Assembly: GCF_029351045.1 (NCBI RefSeq)
Contig: NZ_JARKIN010000001.1
Span: 6,169,001 to 6,233,000 of the forward strand
DNA: 64,000 bases
Reading direction: 5' to 3'
From: Streptomyces sp. WMMB303
Lineage (GTDB): Bacteria > Actinomycetota > Actinomycetes > Streptomycetales > Streptomycetaceae
Shown: positions 45,459-54,328 of the stretch, piece after piece
Layout: each line of letters starts with the position of its first letter
Numbering within the stretch: the stretch's first letter is position 1
Made by a program: the position numbers and the translations under genes
The notes under the pieces: model-generated
What the model was told of the DNA's origin: nothing
Database searches by the model: none
Seen by the model: only the letters and a program-made list of their open reading frames with translations

Positions 45459-45842
45459 TCAGAACTTGAGCCCGGCCTCGCGGGCGGCGTCGGCCAGAGC
45501 GGCAATCCGCCCTGCGTACTTGTTGCCACCGCGGTCGAACACGACAGCCTCGACACCCGCGGCCTTCGCACGCTCGGCGACCAGGGCGCCGACCTGCTGG
45601 GCCTGGGCGCTCTTGTCGCCCTCGCCACCGCGGACCGAACCGTCCAGGTGCGACGCCGAGGCCAGCGTGTGGCCCGCGAGGTCGTCGATCACCTGCGCGG
45701 TGATCCCGCGGTTGGTGCGGGTCACCACCAGACGGGGGCGCTCGGGCGTGCCCGAGACCTTCTTCCGGATGCGGATGTGCCGGCGCTTGGCAGCGGAGCG
45801 CTTGTAGGCGTCGCCCTTGGCGATCTTCACGCCGTATGCCAT
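45459..45842 (-). CDS. rplR: 50S ribosomal protein uL18
   Basis: 127 residues; RIRKKVSGTPERPRLVVTRT and the C-terminal FDRGGNKYAGRIAALADAAR bind 5S rRNA. Three bases after rplF. Confidence 0.98.
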   Translation of the reverse strand: MAYGVKIAKGDAYKRSAAKRRHIRIRKKVSGTPERPRLVVTRTNRGITAQVIDDLAGHTLASASHLDGSVRGGEGDKSAQAQQVGALVAERAKAAGVEAVVFDRGGNKYAGRIAALADAAREAGLKF

Positions 45843-45845
45843 GGC

Positions 45846-46385
45846 TTACTTACCAGCCTTTCCGACCTTGCGGCGGATGACCTCGCCCGCGTACTTCACG
45901 CCCTTGGCCTTGTAGGGGTCGGGCTTGCGCAGCTTGCGGATCTTCGCGGAGACCTCACCGACCCGCTGCTTGTCGATGCCCTCGACCGTGAACTTGGTCG
46001 GGGACTCGACCTTGAAGGAGATCCCCTCGGGGGCCTCCACCAGGATCGGGTGGCTGTAGCCCAGCGAGAACTCCAGGTCGGAGCCCTTGGCCTGGACCCG
46101 GTAGCCGACACCGCTGATCTCGAGGTTCTTGCTGAACCCGTTGGTCACGCCAGTGATCATGTTCGCCACCAGCGTGCGGGACAGGCCATGCAGGGCCCTG
46201 TTCCGGCTCTCGTCGTTCGGACGGGTGACGACGAGCGCGCCGTCCTCGCCCTTGGCGATCTCGATGGGCGCGGCAACGGTGTGCGAGAGAGAGCCCTTCG
46301 GGCCCTTCACCGCGACCGTCTGGCCATCGATGGTGACGTCCACACCGGCGGGAACCTGGATGGGGAGCTTGCCGATACGCGACAT
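45846..46385 (-). CDS. rplF: 50S ribosomal protein uL6
   Basis: 179 residues from ATG 46385: MSRIGKLPIQVPAGVDVTID, with KVKG-type repeats and the C-terminal signature KPDPYKAKGVKYAGEVIRRK. Follows rpsH by 23 nt. Confidence 0.98.
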   Translation of the reverse strand: MSRIGKLPIQVPAGVDVTIDGQTVAVKGPKGSLSHTVAAPIEIAKGEDGALVVTRPNDESRNRALHGLSRTLVANMITGVTNGFSKNLEISGVGYRVQAKGSDLEFSLGYSHPILVEAPEGISFKVESPTKFTVEGIDKQRVGEVSAKIRKLRKPDPYKAKGVKYAGEVIRRKVGKAGK

Positions 46386-46408
46386 TGCTTTACCTCCGTT
46401 CCCTTCCG

Positions 46409-46807
46409 TTACCAGACGTAGGCGAGGACTTCCCCACCCACGCCCTTCTTCTGAGCCTGCTTGTCGGTCAGCAGACCGTGCGACGTGGAGATGATCGCCA
46501 CGCCCAGGCCGCCGAGCACCTTCGGCAGGTTGGTGGACTTTGCGTAGACCCGCAGACCCGGCTTGGAGATCCGCTTGATGCCGGCGATCGAGCGCTCGCG
46601 GTTCGGGCCGAACTTCAGCTCGAGAACGAGGTTCTTGCCGACCTTGGCGTCCTCGGTCTTCCATCCGGTGATGTAACCCTCCTGCTGGAGGATCTCCGCG
46701 ATGTGCGACTTGATCTTGCTGTGCGGCATCTCGACGGCGTCGTGGTACGCCGAGTTCGCGTTCCGCAGACGAGTCAGCATGTCTGCGATGGGATCGGTCA
46801 TGGTCAT
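46409..46807 (-). CDS. rpsH: 30S ribosomal protein uS8
   Basis: 132 residues; DPIADMLTRLRNANSAYHD and the RNA-binding VAIISTSHGLLTDKQAQKKG are diagnostic. S8 is the known translational repressor of spc in E. coli. The 209-nt spacer before it holds a GTAAGC/GCTTAC stem near 46923-46944, in AT-richer sequence. Confidence 0.98.
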   Translation of the reverse strand: MTMTDPIADMLTRLRNANSAYHDAVEMPHSKIKSHIAEILQQEGYITGWKTEDAKVGKNLVLELKFGPNRERSIAGIKRISKPGLRVYAKSTNLPKVLGGLGVAIISTSHGLLTDKQAQKKGVGGEVLAYVW

Positions 46808-47016
46808 GTGATGGCCTTCGGCCTCTCTCGCCGGGGTTTCCCTGTCTGCGTCGTCCCTCTCCCCGTCCGCCGGCCTTGCGGCCGACGACGGGACGGGTGC
46901 GTCGCGGGGGACCTACGGCGTAGTAAGCGACTTTTCAGCTTACCGAGAGTCCTGGCCCGCCCGTCGTCCGATCGCCGCCCCTGTGGGGCGCCTTTCGGGC
47001 GACAGAATGAGCGGGA

Positions 47017-47202
47017 TTACCAGGAGCTCTTGGTCACGCCCGGCAGCTCGCCACGGTGCGCCATCTGGCGGAGGCACACGCGGCACAGGCCGAACTTGCG
47101 GTAGACGGAGTGCGGACGGCCGCAACGCTGGCAGCGCGTGTAGGCACGCACCGCGAACTTGGGCTTGCGGCCGGCCTTGGAGATCAGGGCCTTCTTCGCC
47201 AT
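47017..47202 (-). CDS. rpsN: 30S ribosomal protein uS14, zinc (type Z) form
   Basis: 61 residues with the zinc ligands CQRC and CRVC. This is the short constitutive form; a longer cysteine-free paralogue is common in Streptomyces under zinc control elsewhere. Two bases after rplE. Confidence 0.98.
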   Translation of the reverse strand: MAKKALISKAGRKPKFAVRAYTRCQRCGRPHSVYRKFGLCRVCLRQMAHRGELPGVTKSSW

Positions 47203-47204
47203 GG

Positions 47205-47768
47205 TCAGTTCTCCTTGAACGGGAAGCCGAGGTGACGAAGCAGGGCGCGGCCCTCATCGTCGGTGGTCGCCGTGGTGACCACGGTGATGTCCATGCCCCG
47301 GACCCGGTCGATCTTGTCCTGGTCGATCTCGTGGAACATGACCTGCTCCGTGAGACCGAAGGTGTAGTTGCCCCTGCCGTCGAACTGCTTGGGCGACAGA
47401 CCGCGGAAGTCGCGGATGCGCGGCAGCGCGAGGGACAGCAGGCGGTCCAGGAACTCCCACATCCGGTCGCCGCGCAGCGTCACGTGGGCGCCGATCGGCT
47501 GGCCCTCACGCAGCTTGAACTGCGCGATGGACTTGCGGGCCTTGGTGACGGCGGGCTTCTGGCCGGTGATCGTGGCAAGGTCCTTGATGGCACCCTCGAT
47601 CAGCTTGGAGTCGCGGGCGGCGTCGCCCACACCCATGTTGACCACGATCTTGGTCAGCCCGGGGATCCGCATGACGTTGTCGTAGGCGAACTCGTCCTGC
47701 AGCTTGCCCTGGATCTCGGCGCGGTAGCGCTGCTTGAGGCGGGGGGCCTCAGAGGTGGTGGCAGTCAT
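47205..47768 (-). CDS. rplE: 50S ribosomal protein uL5
   Basis: 187 residues; KIVVNMGVGDA, KPAVTKARKSIAQFKLREG and GMDITVVTTATTDDEGRALL are signatures. It contacts 5S rRNA. Its start overlaps the rplX stop by one base. Confidence 0.98.
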   Translation of the reverse strand: MTATTSEAPRLKQRYRAEIQGKLQDEFAYDNVMRIPGLTKIVVNMGVGDAARDSKLIEGAIKDLATITGQKPAVTKARKSIAQFKLREGQPIGAHVTLRGDRMWEFLDRLLSLALPRIRDFRGLSPKQFDGRGNYTFGLTEQVMFHEIDQDKIDRVRGMDITVVTTATTDDEGRALLRHLGFPFKEN

Positions 47769-48091
47769 CAGATGTCCTCACCGGTCCGCTTGGCAACGCG
47801 GATCTTGTTGCCTTCGTCGTCGAAGCGGTACCCGACGCGGGTCACGACCTTCTTGCCGTCCGCTTCCACGATCAGCTGAACGTTGCTGACGTGGATCGGG
47901 GCCTCGGTCGTCACGATGCCGCCGGTCTTCGAACCGCGGGCCGTCTGACCGGCCTTGGTGTGCTTCTTGACCCGGTTGACACCCTCGACCAGGACGCGGT
48001 CCTCGCGGGGGTAGGCCACGATGACCTTGCCCTGCTTGCCCTTGTCCTTGCCGGTGATGACCTGAACCAGGTCGCCCTTCTTGATCCTCAT
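47768..48091 (-). CDS. rplX: 50S ribosomal protein uL24
   Basis: 107 residues. MRIKKGDLVQVITGKDKGKQ is the KOW start. ATG 48091 is preferred over a GTG two codons upstream because GGAGGT then lies nine bases away. Two bases separate it from rplN. Confidence 0.97.
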   Translation of the reverse strand: MRIKKGDLVQVITGKDKGKQGKVIVAYPREDRVLVEGVNRVKKHTKAGQTARGSKTGGIVTTEAPIHVSNVQLIVEADGKKVVTRVGYRFDDEGNKIRVAKRTGEDI

Positions 48092-48093
48092 GG

Positions 48094-48462
48094 TCACAGC
48101 ACCTCCGGCGCGAGCGAGATGATCTTCATGAACTTCTTCTCGCGCAGCTCACGACCGACCGGGCCGAAGATGCGGGTACCGCGAGGGTCGCCGTCGTTCT
48201 TGAGAATGACGGCGGCGTTCTCGTCGAACCGGATGTACGAGCCGTCGGGGCGGCGGCGCTCCTTGACGGTGCGCACGATGACAGCCTTGACGATGTCGCC
48301 CTTCTTCACGTTCCCGCCCGGGATCGCGTCCTTGACGGTAGCGACGACGACGTCACCGATGCCCGCGTAGCGCCGACCCGAGCCGCCGAGCACACGGATG
48401 GTGAGAATCTCCTTCGCACCCGTGTTGTCGGCGACGCGAAGCCGGGACTCCTGCTGGATCAC
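48094..48462 (-). CDS. rplN: 50S ribosomal protein uL14
   Basis: 122 residues starting MIQQESRLRVADNTGAKEIL, with RVFGPVGRELRE-type end (IFGPVGRELREKKFMKI). It begins with GTG 48462 after AGGAGAT and opens the spc group, after a hairpin downstream of rpsQ. Confidence 0.98.
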   Translation of the reverse strand: MIQQESRLRVADNTGAKEILTIRVLGGSGRRYAGIGDVVVATVKDAIPGGNVKKGDIVKAVIVRTVKERRRPDGSYIRFDENAAVILKNDGDPRGTRIFGPVGRELREKKFMKIISLAPEVL

Positions 48463-48490
48463 GTCTATCTCCTGTATGTCTGCCGGTTCC

Positions 48491-48516
48491 CGGCAGGGAT
48501 CTCGCGATCCCTGCCG
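48491..48516 (-). terminator. Hairpin between S10 and spc operons
   Basis: 11-bp perfect arms (CGGCAGGGATC / GATCCCTGCCG), 4-nt loop, 70 nt after rpsQ and 29 nt before rplN. Confidence 0.75.
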
Positions 48517-48586
48517 AGCCTGGCGGAACGAACCTGCGGGGATACCCCCTCAGGCAGCTTCTCCGGGACTCCCCAGAAGGGAGGTC

Positions 48587-48871
48587 CTACTTGGCCTTCT
48601 CGAGGATCTCGACGATGCGCCAGCGCTTGGTGGCGGACAGCGGCCGGGTCTCCATCAGGAGGACACGGTCGCCGACACCGGCAGCGTTCTGCTCGTCGTG
48701 CGCCTTGAGCTTGTTGGTACGGCGGATGACCTTGCCGTACAGGGCGTGCGTGACGCGGTCCTCGACGGCGACGACGACGGTCTTGTCCATCTTGTCGCTG
48801 ACGACAAGACCCTGCCGGGTCTTGCGGAAGCCGCGCTCCTGCTGTGTCTCAGTCACATTCGTCTCGCTCAT
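48587..48871 (-). CDS. rpsQ: 30S ribosomal protein uS17
   Basis: 94 residues; GLVVSDKMDKTVVVAVEDRV and GDRVLLMETRPLSATKRWR are the OB-fold signatures. Last gene of the S10 operon; overlaps rpmC by one base. Confidence 0.98.
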   Translation of the reverse strand: MSETNVTETQQERGFRKTRQGLVVSDKMDKTVVVAVEDRVTHALYGKVIRRTNKLKAHDEQNAAGVGDRVLLMETRPLSATKRWRIVEILEKAK

Positions 48872-49095
48872 CAGGCGCTCTCCACCGTCTCGATGCCCAG
48901 CTCGCGCTCACGCATCAGGGTGTAGATCCGGGCGATGTCCTTGCGGACGGCCTTGAGCCGGCCGTGGTTCTCGAGCTGCCCGGTCGCCGCCTGGAAGCGG
49001 AGGTTGAACAGCTCTTCCTTGGCTTCGCGGAGCTTGGAGACAAGCTCCTCGTCGCCCAGCTCGCGCAGCTCGGACGCCTTGGTTCCGGCCGCCAT
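48871..49095 (-). CDS. rpmC: 50S ribosomal protein uL29
   Basis: 74 residues, two helices: ELRELGDEELVSKLREAKEE and VRKDIARIYTLMRERE. The ATG overlaps the rplP stop as TGATG. Confidence 0.97.
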   Translation of the reverse strand: MAAGTKASELRELGDEELVSKLREAKEELFNLRFQAATGQLENHGRLKAVRKDIARIYTLMRERELGIETVESA

Positions 49096-49514
49096 CACGC
49101 GTCACCTGCCTCGCGCCGCACGATGCGGCACTTCATCGGAAGCTTGTGAGCAGCGCGGGTGAGCGCCTCACGAGCAATCTTCTCGTTCGGGTAGGACAGC
49201 TCGAACATCACGCGCCCCGGCTTGACGTTCGCGATCCACCACTCGGGCGAACCCTTACCGGAACCCATGCGGGTCTCGGCGGGCTTCTTGGTCAGCGGGC
49301 GGTCGGGGTAGATGTTGATCCACACCTTGCCGCCACGCTTGATGTGACGAGTCATGGAGATACGAGCGGCCTCGATCTGCCGGTTCGTCACGTAGGCACC
49401 GGTCACAGCCTGGATGCCGTACTCACCGAACGCGACCTCGGTACCGCCCTTGGCCATACCCGTGCGCTTCGGGTGGTGCTGCTTGCGGTGCTTGACCCTG
49501 CGCGGGATCAGCAT
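49095..49514 (-). CDS. rplP: 50S ribosomal protein uL16
   Basis: 139 residues; MLIPRRVKHRKQHHPKRTGM and RMGSGKGSPEWWIANVKPGR are diagnostic. Three bases after rpsC. Confidence 0.98.
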   Translation of the reverse strand: MLIPRRVKHRKQHHPKRTGMAKGGTEVAFGEYGIQAVTGAYVTNRQIEAARISMTRHIKRGGKVWINIYPDRPLTKKPAETRMGSGKGSPEWWIANVKPGRVMFELSYPNEKIAREALTRAAHKLPMKCRIVRREAGDA

Positions 49515-49517
49515 GGG

Positions 49518-50345
49518 TCAGCTCTCCTTTCCTGAAGCGCTCGGCTCGGCAGCGGCACCGGCCGGCGCGGACTCCGTCTTGGGAGCCTCGGCCGAACCCT
49601 GGCCCTGCGGCTTGCGACCGCGACGCTCGCCGCCCCGACCACGGGGACGGTCGTTGCCACCGCCGCGCGACGGGCGATTGCCCGCGCGGGCCGCGGCGTT
49701 CTCGGCGCGCACCTCGGAGATGTTCTTGACATCGCCCTTGTAGATCCACACCTTCACACCGATGCGGCCGAAGGTCGTACGGGCCTCGAAGAAGCCGTAG
49801 TCGACGTTGGCGCGCAGCGTGTGCAGCGGGACCCGGCCCTCGCGGTAGAACTCCGAGCGCGACATCTCGGCACCGCCGAGACGGCCGCCGCACTGGATCT
49901 TGATGCCCTTGGCACCGGCCTTCATCGCCGTCTGCATGCTCTTGCGCATGGCGCGGCGGAAGGAGACCCGGGAGGAGAGCTGCTCGGCGACCGCCTGGGC
50001 GACGAGCTGCGCGTCCGTCTCGGGGTTCTTCACCTCGAGGATGTTGAACTGGATCTGCTTGCCGGTGAGCTTCTCCAGGTTGCCGCGCAGCCGGTCCGCC
50101 TCGGCGCCGCGGCGGCCGATGACGATGCCCGGACGGGCGGTGTGGACGTCGACGCGGACGCGGTCACGCGTGCGCTCGATCTCCACCTTGGAGATGCCCG
50201 CCCGCTCCATGCCCTGAGTGAGCATGCGGCGGATCGAGACGTCTTCCTTGACGTAGTCCTTGTAGAGCTTGTCGGCATACCAACGCGACTTGAAGTCGGT
50301 GGTGACGCCGAGCCGGAACCCGTGCGGGTTTACCTTCTGGCCCAT
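49518..50345 (-). CDS. rpsC: 30S ribosomal protein uS3
   Basis: 275 residues; MGQKVNPHGFRLGVTTDFKS, the KH loop VIGRRGAEADRLR and MKAGAKGIKIQCGGRLGGAE are intact. A basic Arg/Gly-rich C-terminal tail (about 212-275) extends beyond the E. coli protein, usual in actinobacteria. Overlaps the rplV stop by one base. Confidence 0.98.
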   Translation of the reverse strand: MGQKVNPHGFRLGVTTDFKSRWYADKLYKDYVKEDVSIRRMLTQGMERAGISKVEIERTRDRVRVDVHTARPGIVIGRRGAEADRLRGNLEKLTGKQIQFNILEVKNPETDAQLVAQAVAEQLSSRVSFRRAMRKSMQTAMKAGAKGIKIQCGGRLGGAEMSRSEFYREGRVPLHTLRANVDYGFFEARTTFGRIGVKVWIYKGDVKNISEVRAENAAARAGNRPSRGGGNDRPRGRGGERRGRKPQGQGSAEAPKTESAPAGAAAEPSASGKES

Positions 50346-50692
50346 TACCGGGTTCCTTCCTTGCTGCTCACGACCACGGTGATGTGGCTCGTCCGCTTAC
50401 GGATCCGGTAGGCGCGGCCCTGGGCGCGCGGCCGGAACCGCTTCAGGGTCGGGCCCTCGTCGACGTACGCCTCGGAGATGTAGAGGCTGTCGGCGTCGGT
50501 GTGGTCGTAGTTGTGCGCGGCGTTGGCGATGGCGCTGTCGAGCACCTTGCCGACCGGCACGCTCGCGGCCTGCGGGGCGAAACGCAGGACCGCCTGAGCC
50601 TCCGTGGCGTCCATGCCACGAACAAGGTCCACCACCCGGCGGGCCTTCATGGGCGTGACGCGCACATAGCGCGCTGAGGCCCTGGCTTCCAT
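50345..50692 (-). CDS. rplV: 50S ribosomal protein uL22
   Basis: 115 residues from ATG 50692 (MEARASARYVRVTPMKARRV), chosen because AAGGGA precedes it; a start eight codons upstream has no ribosome site. RAYRIRKRTSHITVVVSS is the exit-tunnel segment region. 43 nt after rpsS. Confidence 0.96.
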   Translation of the reverse strand: MEARASARYVRVTPMKARRVVDLVRGMDATEAQAVLRFAPQAASVPVGKVLDSAIANAAHNYDHTDADSLYISEAYVDEGPTLKRFRPRAQGRAYRIRKRTSHITVVVSSKEGTR

Positions 50693-50735
50693 GGTTGTCC
50701 CTTCGGTGTCAGTCATAGTCTTCGCACCCAGCCGT

Positions 50736-51017
50736 TCAGCGACGACGCGACTTGCGGTCGTCCTTCACGTGGCCGCGGAAGGTGCGGGTCGGCGCGAACT
50801 CGCCGAGCTTGTGGCCGACCATCGACTCGGTGACGAACACCGGGACGTGCTTGCGGCCGTCGTGCACCGCGATCGTGTGGCCCAGCATGGCCGGGACGAT
50901 CATCGAGCGGCGAGACCAGGTCTTGATGACGTTCTTGGTGCCCGCGTCGTTCTGGCCGTCCACCTTCTTGGCGAGGTGGTCGTCGACGAAGGGCCCCTTC
51001 TTGAGACTGCGCGGCAT
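50736..51017 (-). CDS. rpsS: 30S ribosomal protein uS19
   Basis: 93 residues: MPRSLKKGPFVDDHLAKKVD and MLGHTIAVHDGRKHVPVFVT. 13 nt after rplB. Confidence 0.98.
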   Translation of the reverse strand: MPRSLKKGPFVDDHLAKKVDGQNDAGTKNVIKTWSRRSMIVPAMLGHTIAVHDGRKHVPVFVTESMVGHKLGEFAPTRTFRGHVKDDRKSRRR

Positions 51018-51030
51018 CTAAACCCGCCTC

Positions 51031-51867
51031 CTAGCGCTTCTTGTTCGTCTTGCGGCGGCGGACGATGTACTTGTTGCTGGCCTTCTTCGGCGAGCGCGTA
51101 CGCCCCTCCTTCTGACCCCACGGCGAAACCGGGTGGCGGCCACCGGAGGTACGACCCTCACCACCACCGTGCGGGTGGTCGATCGGGTTCATGACCACAC
51201 CGCGGACGGTCGGGCGGACGCCCTTCCAGCGCATGCGGCCGGCCTTGCCCCAGTTGATGTTCGACTGCTCGGCGTTGCCGACCTCGCCGACGGTGGCGCG
51301 GCAGCGGACGTCGACCAGCCGGATCTCACCGGACGGCATACGCAGGTGGGCCATCCGGCCCTCCTTCGCCAGCAGCTGCACCGAGGCACCGGCCGAGCGG
51401 GCGAACTTGGCGCCGCCGCCCGGCTGCAGCTCGATCGCGTGGATCGTCGTACCCACGGGGATGAAGCGCAGCGGCAGGTTGTTGCCCGGCTTGATGTCGG
51501 CGCCCTGGCCGTTCTCGATGCGGTCGCCCTGCTGGATGCCGCGCGGGGCGAGGATGTAGCGCTTCTCGCCGTCCGCGTAGTGCAGCAGCGCGATACGCGC
51601 GGTGCGGTTCGGGTCGTACTCGATGTGCGCGACCTTCGCCGGCACGCCGTCCTTGTCGTGCCGACGGAAGTCGATCACGCGGTAGGCGCGCTTGTGGCCA
51701 CCACCCTGGTGGCGCGCAGTCACACGACCGGCGTTGTTACGGCCGCCCTTGCTGTGCAGCGGGCGGACCAGCGACTTCTCCGGCGTGGACCGCGTGATCT
51801 CGACGAAGTCGGCGACGGATGAGCCGCGACGGCCCGGAGTCGTCGGCTTGTACTTGCGGATACCCAT
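51031..51867 (-). CDS. rplB: 50S ribosomal protein uL2
   Basis: 278 residues; GRNNAGRVTARHQGGGHKRA and the peptidyl-transferase loop RGVVMNPIDHPHGGGEGRTS are intact. 47 nt after rplW. Confidence 0.99.
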   Translation of the reverse strand: MGIRKYKPTTPGRRGSSVADFVEITRSTPEKSLVRPLHSKGGRNNAGRVTARHQGGGHKRAYRVIDFRRHDKDGVPAKVAHIEYDPNRTARIALLHYADGEKRYILAPRGIQQGDRIENGQGADIKPGNNLPLRFIPVGTTIHAIELQPGGGAKFARSAGASVQLLAKEGRMAHLRMPSGEIRLVDVRCRATVGEVGNAEQSNINWGKAGRMRWKGVRPTVRGVVMNPIDHPHGGGEGRTSGGRHPVSPWGQKEGRTRSPKKASNKYIVRRRKTNKKR

Positions 51868-51914
51868 TTCTCAGTCCTCGGAAGATTCCGGACTTCTGAA
51901 CGACCTGGCCCCCG

Positions 51915-52337
51915 TCAGGAGGCCGGGCCGCCGAAGATGTCGATTCGGTCGCCCTCGACAAGGGTCACGATGGCGCGCTTGGTGTCCGCGCGCTTGCCGT
52001 AACCGGTGCGGGTGCGCTTGCGCTTGCCCTGGCGGTTGATCGTGTTGACCCCGGCGACCTTGACCGAGAAGACCTCTTCGACGGCCTGCTTGATCTGGGT
52101 CTTGTTCGCACGCGGGTCGACGATGAACGTGTACTTGTTCTCGTCCAGCAGCGCGTAGCTCTTCTCCGAGACGACCGGCTTGATCAGCAGGTCGCGCGGG
52201 TCGGAGAAGACCTTGCTCGGGTCGGCCGGCGCGATCGGGCCCGGACCGTCGGCGGCCCGGCGGGCGGCCTTGGCGACGCGGGCGGCCTTCGCGGCCTTCG
52301 CTGCCTTGGAGGCAATGCTCGGGTGTCGCGTAGCCAT
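51915..52337 (-). CDS. rplW: 50S ribosomal protein uL23
   Basis: 140 residues. The L23 core begins DPRDLLIKPVVSEKSYALLD near residue 46. The N-terminal 45 residues are an Ala/Lys-rich helix-prone extension (SIASKAAKAAKAARVAKAAR), longer than most L23 proteins. Because L23 rims the tunnel exit, the extension could reach SRP or trigger factor; that is speculation. Start overlaps the rplD stop by one base. Confidence 0.97.
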   Translation of the reverse strand: MATRHPSIASKAAKAAKAARVAKAARRAADGPGPIAPADPSKVFSDPRDLLIKPVVSEKSYALLDENKYTFIVDPRANKTQIKQAVEEVFSVKVAGVNTINRQGKRKRTRTGYGKRADTKRAIVTLVEGDRIDIFGGPAS

Positions 52338-52984
52338 CAGGCGTCGCTCCCTTCGGTGTGGGCCTGCGGGCCAGCAACGAAGGACTCGAGCGCGGCCTGG
52401 GTGAAGACCACGTCGTCCGAGACGAGCACGTCGTAGGTGTTGAGCTGGCCCGGCTCCAGGATGTGTACCTGGGGCAGGTTGCGGGCGGACAGCCAGGCGG
52501 CCTCGTCGGAGCGCTCGGCGACCAGCAGCAGGTTCTTCCGCTCGCTGATCCGGCCGAACAGGTTCTTCGCGGCCTTGGTCGAGATCTCGCCCTCGACCAC
52601 GCCGGAGACGGCGTGGACGCGGCCGTGGCGGGCCCGGTCGGAGAGGGCGCCACGCAGCGCGGCGGCCTTCATCTTCTTCGGGGTCCGCTGCGAGTAGTCG
52701 CGCGGCACCGGGCCGTGTACGACGCCACCGCCGGCGAACTGCGGCGCGCGGGTCGAGCCCTGGCGGGCGCGGCCGGTGCCCTTCTGGCGGTACGGCTTCT
52801 TGCCGCCGCCGCGGACCTCGCCGCGAGTCTTGGTCTTGTGCGTGCCCTGGCGGGCCGCTGCCAGCTGGGCGACGACGACCTGGTGGATCAGCGGAACGCT
52901 GACCTGCACGTCGAAGATCTCCGCGGGGAGCTCGACGGTCCCGGTCTTGTCGCCGGCCGGCGAAAGGATGTCAATGGTGCTCAT
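52337..52984 (-). CDS. rplD: 50S ribosomal protein uL4
   Basis: 215 residues from ATG 52984. RGGGKKPYRQKGTGRARQGS is the tunnel loop. In E. coli L4 represses the S10 operon. 7 nt after rplC. Confidence 0.98.
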   Translation of the reverse strand: MSTIDILSPAGDKTGTVELPAEIFDVQVSVPLIHQVVVAQLAAARQGTHKTKTRGEVRGGGKKPYRQKGTGRARQGSTRAPQFAGGGVVHGPVPRDYSQRTPKKMKAAALRGALSDRARHGRVHAVSGVVEGEISTKAAKNLFGRISERKNLLLVAERSDEAAWLSARNLPQVHILEPGQLNTYDVLVSDDVVFTQAALESFVAGPQAHTEGSDA

Positions 52985-52991
52985 CGGTTCC

Positions 52992-53636
52992 TCAAGCCCC
53001 CTTGGCCGCGGTACGGACCAGGACGAGGCCGCCGTTCGGACCGGGGACTGCGCCCTTGATGAGCAGCAGACCCTTCTCCGCGTCAACGGCGTGGACGGTC
53101 AGGTTCTGGGTGGTGACCCGCTCGTTGCCCATCCGGCCGGCCATGCGGGTGCCCTTGAAGACACGGCCCGGGGTGGCGCAGCCACCGATGGCGCCCGGCT
53201 TGCGGTGGATGCGGTGCGCACCGTGGGACGCCTTGCCGCCGCGGAAGCCGTGGCGCTTCATGCCGCCGGCGAAGCCCTTGCCCTTGGAGTTTCCGGTGAC
53301 GTCGACCTTGATGCCGGCCTCGAAGGTGTCCGCGGTCAGCTCCTGGCCGAGCGTGTACTCGGACGCGTCGGAGGTGCGGAGTTCCACCAGGTGGCGGCGG
53401 GGGGTGACGTCGGCCTTGGCGAAGTGGCCCTTGAGGGGCTTGTTCACCTTGCGCGGGTCGATCTCGCCGAAGGCGATCTGGACGGCCTCGTAGCCGTCCC
53501 TGTCTGCGGTGCGGACCTGGGTCACGACGTTCGGACCGGCCTTGACGACGGTCACGGGGACAACGCGGTTGTTGTCGTCCCAGACCTGGGTCATGCCGAG
53601 CTTCTCGCCCAGGACGCCCTTGATCTGCTTAGCCAT
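52992..53636 (-). CDS. rplC: 50S ribosomal protein uL3
   Basis: 214 residues; GVLGEKLGMTQVWDDNNRVV and GNSKGKGFAGGMKRHGFRGG are diagnostic. 14 nt after rpsJ. Confidence 0.98.
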   Translation of the reverse strand: MAKQIKGVLGEKLGMTQVWDDNNRVVPVTVVKAGPNVVTQVRTADRDGYEAVQIAFGEIDPRKVNKPLKGHFAKADVTPRRHLVELRTSDASEYTLGQELTADTFEAGIKVDVTGNSKGKGFAGGMKRHGFRGGKASHGAHRIHRKPGAIGGCATPGRVFKGTRMAGRMGNERVTTQNLTVHAVDAEKGLLLIKGAVPGPNGGLVLVRTAAKGA

Positions 53637-53650
53637 CTCTACGACACCCC

Positions 53651-53959
53651 TCAGAGCTTGATCTCGATGTCGACGCCGGCCGGGAGGTCCAGGCGCATCA
53701 GCGAGTCAACGGTCTTGGGAGTCGGGTCGAGGATGTCGATCAGACGCTTGTGGGTACGCATCTCGAAGTGCTCGCGCGCATCCTTGTACTTGTGCGGCGA
53801 CTTGATGACGCAGTACACGTTCTTCTCTGTGGGCAGCGGCACCGGGCCGGCGACCGACGCGCCAGTACGCGTCACCGTCTCGACGATCTTCTTCGCCGAG
53901 TTGTCGATGACCTCGTGGTCGTAGGCCTTGAGCCTGATGCGGATCTTCTGTCCCGCCAT
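53651..53959 (-). CDS. rpsJ: 30S ribosomal protein uS10
   Basis: 102 residues from ATG 53959: MAGQKIRIRLKAYDHEVIDN, with REHFEMRTHKRLIDILDPT. It opens the S10 operon; an 850-nt gap with leader and promoter lies upstream. tuf is not adjacent. Confidence 0.98.
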   Translation of the reverse strand: MAGQKIRIRLKAYDHEVIDNSAKKIVETVTRTGASVAGPVPLPTEKNVYCVIKSPHKYKDAREHFEMRTHKRLIDILDPTPKTVDSLMRLDLPAGVDIEIKL

Positions 53960-54203
53960 GGCTACTTCGTAGTCCTGTCTCTCGTAACGCTCCGGAACCC
54001 GTGGGCTCCCACCCTCACTCGACCCACGCGGTCGGGCGTGTCGGCTTCCTTCTCGCAGTTCTCCGCAGCAGTACTCCGCCGAGGTTCCGCGGACGCATAC
54101 GCAATCCGTCCGCGATCCACATGAGGAAGGAGCCGGGGGAGGAATCCCACCGGGTGCCTGGCTGGAAGCCCCTCCTACGCTTCCCGGAAGATTCCCGTAC
54201 TTC

Positions 54204-54221
54204 CGCCCCTGACGAGGGGCG
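54204..54221 (-). promoter_or_regulatory. Hairpin in the rpsJ leader
   Basis: CGCCCCT / AGGGGCG arms (7 bp), 4-nt loop, about 250 nt before rpsJ within the presumed transcribed leader. A place for feedback control is possible. Confidence 0.45.
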
Positions 54222-54297
54222 ACGAATACCTGGGACTCGCTTCCGGTCCTCCCGGCGGGAGGCGCGCAGCATCGGCACTCAACCGAGCAACCTGGAC

Positions 54298-54328
54298 AGT
54301 GTGCCACAGAGGCCAGAGCGGTAGCCAA
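54298..54328 (-). promoter_or_regulatory. Candidate S10 operon promoter
   Basis: TTGGCT, 19 bases, CACACT on the rpsJ strand; would give a leader of about 330 nt. The spacing is slightly long. Confidence 0.4.
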
